Both the position numbers and the translations under genes were made by a program. The notes beneath the pieces were generated by a model, which saw only the letters and a program-made list of their open reading frames with translations, was not told the DNA's origin and did no database searches. Below are positions 5,268 to 7,973 of a stretch of DNA of 7,973 nt, one piece after another. Positions within the stretch are counted from its first letter, which is position 1; the number at the start of each line of letters is the position of its first letter. Source of the stretch: JAVBKB01 sp031554275 (GTDB lineage Bacteria; Bacillota; Bacilli; JARBTR01); contig JAVBKB010000206.1 of NCBI GenBank assembly GCA_031554275.1, positions 1 through 7,973 on the forward strand, read 5' to 3'.

Positions 5268-7973
5268 ATGTCGTTTGTTCATTTACAAGTCAATAGTGTT
5301 TATAGTCTTTTGGATAGCACCATTGGCATTGAAGAATTGGTTACGAATGCGATGCAAAAAGGCTATCAGCAAATTGCCTTAACGGATCGCAATGTACTCT
5401 ATGGTGCAGTTTCCTTTTATCAAGCCTGTGTAAAGGCTGGTGTGAAGCCAATCATTGGGATGACAGCAGATGTTCTTTCAGAAGATGAGCAAATGGCATA
5501 CCCATTGGTTTTGCTCGCCTTGAACGAACAAGGATATCAGAATTTGATGAAGATTTCTTCAGCTTTGCAATCAAAATCTCCAAATGGGCTACCATTTCGT
5601 TGGCTGAAAGCGTACTCTGACAATTTGTTGGCGATTACACCTGGTTCTAAAGGGGAAGTCGAAACATTGTTAGAAAATGGACAGCAGAAAGAGGCTGAAA
5701 AGGTTGCGTCGAAATTCAAATCTGTATTTACTTCTGATCGTTTTTTCATTTCTTTACACAAAAATCAAGTGACTAGTCCCTATGAATATGAACTCAAACA
5801 ATTAGCCAAGCAATGCGAATTAGAGCTAATGGCTGGGAGCAGTGTAAAGTTTTTGGAACAGGAGGACATTCCCCATTACCAAGCAATGTACTGCTTGCGA
5901 GAAAACATCACTATGGAAGATTACGATGTACTTCTTCGTGCGGGTGCAGGCAATAAAGATCCATTGAAAATGCATGCCATCGCTGATCAGTATTTAGCAA
6001 CTGCTTCCGAAATGGATGCATTGTTTGCTAACGAGAAAGCGGCGATAGCGAATACTGTGAGCATTGCAGACCGGTGTCAAGTACAGCTTTCCTTTCATCA
6101 AACATTGCTTCCAGAGTTTCCACTACCTGATGGTATTAGCTCGACAGAATATTTAAGAGAAATATGTCATAAGGGGTTCCGTTTTCGCTATCCAAACCCA
6201 ACGCAAAATCATATTGAACGGTTGAATTTTGAGCTTTCTGTGATAGCAAAGATGCAGTTCGATAGTTATTTTTTGATTGTATGGGATTTTATGCGCTACG
6301 CAAGAAAGCAAAATATCCTAACAGGTCCAGGACGTGGTTCGGCAGCTGGTTCTATTGTTGCTTACTCTTTGGGTATTACCAATGTTGACCCAATTGCTTA
6401 CGGATTACTTTTCGAACGCTTTCTCAATCCTGAACGAATATCGATGCCCGATATTGATATTGACTTTCCTGACCATCGCCGTGAGGAAATGATTCAATAT
6501 GTTGCCAAGAAGTACGGACAAATGCATGTTGCACAAATTATTACCTTTGGAACCTTTGGTGCCAAATCGGCAGTGCGTGATGCTGGCAGAGTGTACGGAT
6601 TAGCTCCTCGAGACTTAGATACGATGGCGAAGCTGATTCCAACAACGCTAGGTTCGAAACTTGCGAATGTACTACAGCAGTCATCAGGATTGCAGCAGCT
6701 GATGAATTCTTCAGATGTCTATCGAATGATTTTTCAAACGGCGCTGAAGTGGGAAGGACTACCACGTCACACCTCTGTCCATGCAGCAGGCGTGGTTATG
6801 TCGGAAAAACCATTGGTTGAGATTATTCCTGTGCAAGAAGGAAATGATGGCGTGCTGTTGACGCAGTATCCAATGGAGCAGTTGGAGACCATTGGTCTAC
6901 TGAAAATGGATTTTCTTGGCTTAAGAAATCTCACTTTTCTCGAGAATATTGTCGCTGAGATTAAACATGTTGAAAAACATCAAATAAAGTTAGATCAACT
7001 CCCGTTAGACGATGTGAAAACGTATGAAATGATTGGTCGCGGTGATACTGTTGGTGTATTTCAGCTTGAATCCGATGGGATGCGTAATGTAATTCGCAAG
7101 CTGAAGCCAAGCTGTTTTGAGGATATAGTTGCAGTAGTTGCCCTCTTTAGACCTGGTCCAATGGATAACATTCAGTCTTTTATCAATCGGAAAAATGGTT
7201 TAGAGAAGATAGATTATCCGCATCCGGATTTAGTTCCGATTCTACAAAATACGCATGGCATCATTGTCTATCAGGAACAAATTATGCAAATCGCAGCAAC
7301 GATGGCTGGTTTTTCACTCGGAGAAGCTGATTTATTGCGAAAAGCGATGAGTAAGAAGAAGAAAGATGTGCTTGATGAAGAACGGGCGCACTTTGTGGAA
7401 GGGGCAACTCAGAAGGGCTATACGACATCTATTGCCAATCAAGTCTATGACTTAATTGTTAAGTTTGCTAACTACGGATTTAATCGAAGTCATTCAGTTT
7501 CGTACAGTCTGATTGCTTATCAGTTAGCTTATTTAAAAGCGAACTATCCTCGCTTCTTTATGGCAGAAATGATGAGCAGCTTATCAGGAAATGAGGAAAA
7601 AGTAGCCCATTTTATCAGAGATTTAAGGTCACAAAATGTTGAAATTCTAGCACCATCTATTCATAAAAGTGAAATTGGTTTCAAAGCAGAAGGAGCTAGC
7701 AGTATCCGATTTGGTTTGTCTTCAATCAAAAATGTTAGTAATGCTGTTATCAGAGAGATTTTTCAAGAAAGAAGGGCTGCCCCCTTTAAAGACTTCTTTG
7801 ACTTCTATCTCCGGATGCCTGCCAAACTATTGACTGATAAGGTTGTAGAATCAATGATCTACGCAGGTTGCTTTGATGAGTTTGGTGAAGAAAGATCAAC
7901 TTATCTTGCTAGCATGCAGGTAGCGATTGATCATGCCGCCTTGGTAAATCCTGACGGGCAAGGTGTTGGAATG
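5268..7973 (+). CDS. dnaE: DNA polymerase III alpha subunit, DnaE type (first 902 codons; continues past the right edge)
   Basis: The frame is open from ATG 5268 to the window end; family members have about 1,100 residues, so roughly 200 C-terminal residues (OB-fold part) are outside. In order: PHP domain (about 1-270), palm with GPGRGSAAGS (353-362) and catalytic PDIDIDFPD (Asp397, Asp399), the third catalytic Asp548 in KMDFLGLRNLT, fingers with ARMAGFSLGEADLLR-like TMAGFSLGEADLLRKAMSKK and FANYGFNRSHS (733-743), then the helix-hairpin-helix region. This is the Gram-positive DnaE that extends RNA primers on the lagging strand before PolC takes over, and is error-prone because it lacks a proofreading exonuclease. 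The PHP site is degenerate: His9 of the usual HLxVHS is Asn (HLQVNS) and the usual TDH motif reads TDRN (39-42), so no PHP metal catalysis is expected. It follows nrnA, as in related Bacilli, but without ytrH and ytrI. Confidence 0.95.
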   Translation, partial: MSFVHLQVNSVYSLLDSTIGIEELVTNAMQKGYQQIALTDRNVLYGAVSFYQACVKAGVKPIIGMTADVLSEDEQMAYPLVLLALNEQGYQNLMKISSALQSKSPNGLPFRWLKAYSDNLLAITPGSKGEVETLLENGQQKEAEKVASKFKSVFTSDRFFISLHKNQVTSPYEYELKQLAKQCELELMAGSSVKFLEQEDIPHYQAMYCLRENITMEDYDVLLRAGAGNKDPLKMHAIADQYLATASEMDALFANEKAAIANTVSIADRCQVQLSFHQTLLPEFPLPDGISSTEYLREICHKGFRFRYPNPTQNHIERLNFELSVIAKMQFDSYFLIVWDFMRYARKQNILTGPGRGSAAGSIVAYSLGITNVDPIAYGLLFERFLNPERISMPDIDIDFPDHRREEMIQYVAKKYGQMHVAQIITFGTFGAKSAVRDAGRVYGLAPRDLDTMAKLIPTTLGSKLANVLQQSSGLQQLMNSSDVYRMIFQTALKWEGLPRHTSVHAAGVVMSEKPLVEIIPVQEGNDGVLLTQYPMEQLETIGLLKMDFLGLRNLTFLENIVAEIKHVEKHQIKLDQLPLDDVKTYEMIGRGDTVGVFQLESDGMRNVIRKLKPSCFEDIVAVVALFRPGPMDNIQSFINRKNGLEKIDYPHPDLVPILQNTHGIIVYQEQIMQIAATMAGFSLGEADLLRKAMSKKKKDVLDEERAHFVEGATQKGYTTSIANQVYDLIVKFANYGFNRSHSVSYSLIAYQLAYLKANYPRFFMAEMMSSLSGNEEKVAHFIRDLRSQNVEILAPSIHKSEIGFKAEGASSIRFGLSSIKNVSNAVIREIFQERRAAPFKDFFDFYLRMPAKLLTDKVVESMIYAGCFDEFGEERSTYLASMQVAIDHAALVNPDGQGVGM

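Noticed and set aside
5537..6765. Minus-strand open frames of 74 codons inside dnaE
   Set aside because: They are antisense shadows of a conserved coding region.

Overview
The window looks like chromosome of a low-GC, non-sporulating Gram-positive (Bacilli). The core genes read as close relatives of the Bacillus/Listeria proteins YtoI, NrnA and the Gram-positive replicative polymerase DnaE. The order ytoI, nrnA, dnaE is the conserved one in this group, but the sporulation genes ytrH and ytrI, which lie between nrnA and dnaE in Bacillus subtilis, are absent. The pepQ-type dipeptidase next to ytoI resembles the Listeria arrangement. A Listeriaceae-like host (Listeria or Brochothrix type) is my best guess, by recollection only.

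Layout. Positions 1-1000 are an AT-rich accessory segment: a complete BcrA-type ABC transporter ATPase (365-1000), preceded by the last part of a permease (about 128-343). Facing it on the minus strand are the start of a second ATPase gene (1-49) and the tail of a second, diverged permease (71 to about 139). The two copies form a large inverted repeat, perfect for 68 bp (1-68 with 346-413) and imperfect further inward. A convergent terminator hairpin (about 1021-1062) separates this segment from a minus-strand pair: a 107-residue protein of unknown function (1068-1391) and an M24 metallopeptidase of the Xaa-Pro dipeptidase type (1489-2580). A 174-bp divergent control region (2581-2754) holds a good promoter for the peptidase with a 13-bp palindrome over its -10 box. 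On the plus strand follow ytoI (HTH-DRTGG-CBS-CBS-hotdog), nrnA (DHH-DHHA1 nanoRNase) and dnaE, which runs off the window after 902 codons.

How the genes relate. NrnA finishes RNA decay by hydrolysing very short oligonucleotides and also hydrolyses pAp. DnaE is the Gram-positive DNA polymerase III that extends RNA primers. YtoI looks like a nucleotide-sensing transcription regulator of unknown ligand. The plus-strand trio probably forms one transcription unit, since I see no terminator between its members. The 5' accessory segment looks like bacteriocin/antibiotic-export or self-immunity material that has been rearranged.

The unusual points are the paralogous ABC inverted repeat at the left edge, a roughly 35-codon fragment resembling polynucleotide phosphorylase stranded between nrnA and dnaE, and a run of eight G residues forming the dnaE ribosome binding site. 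I see no convincing new multi-gene system, CRISPR array, tRNA or rRNA.
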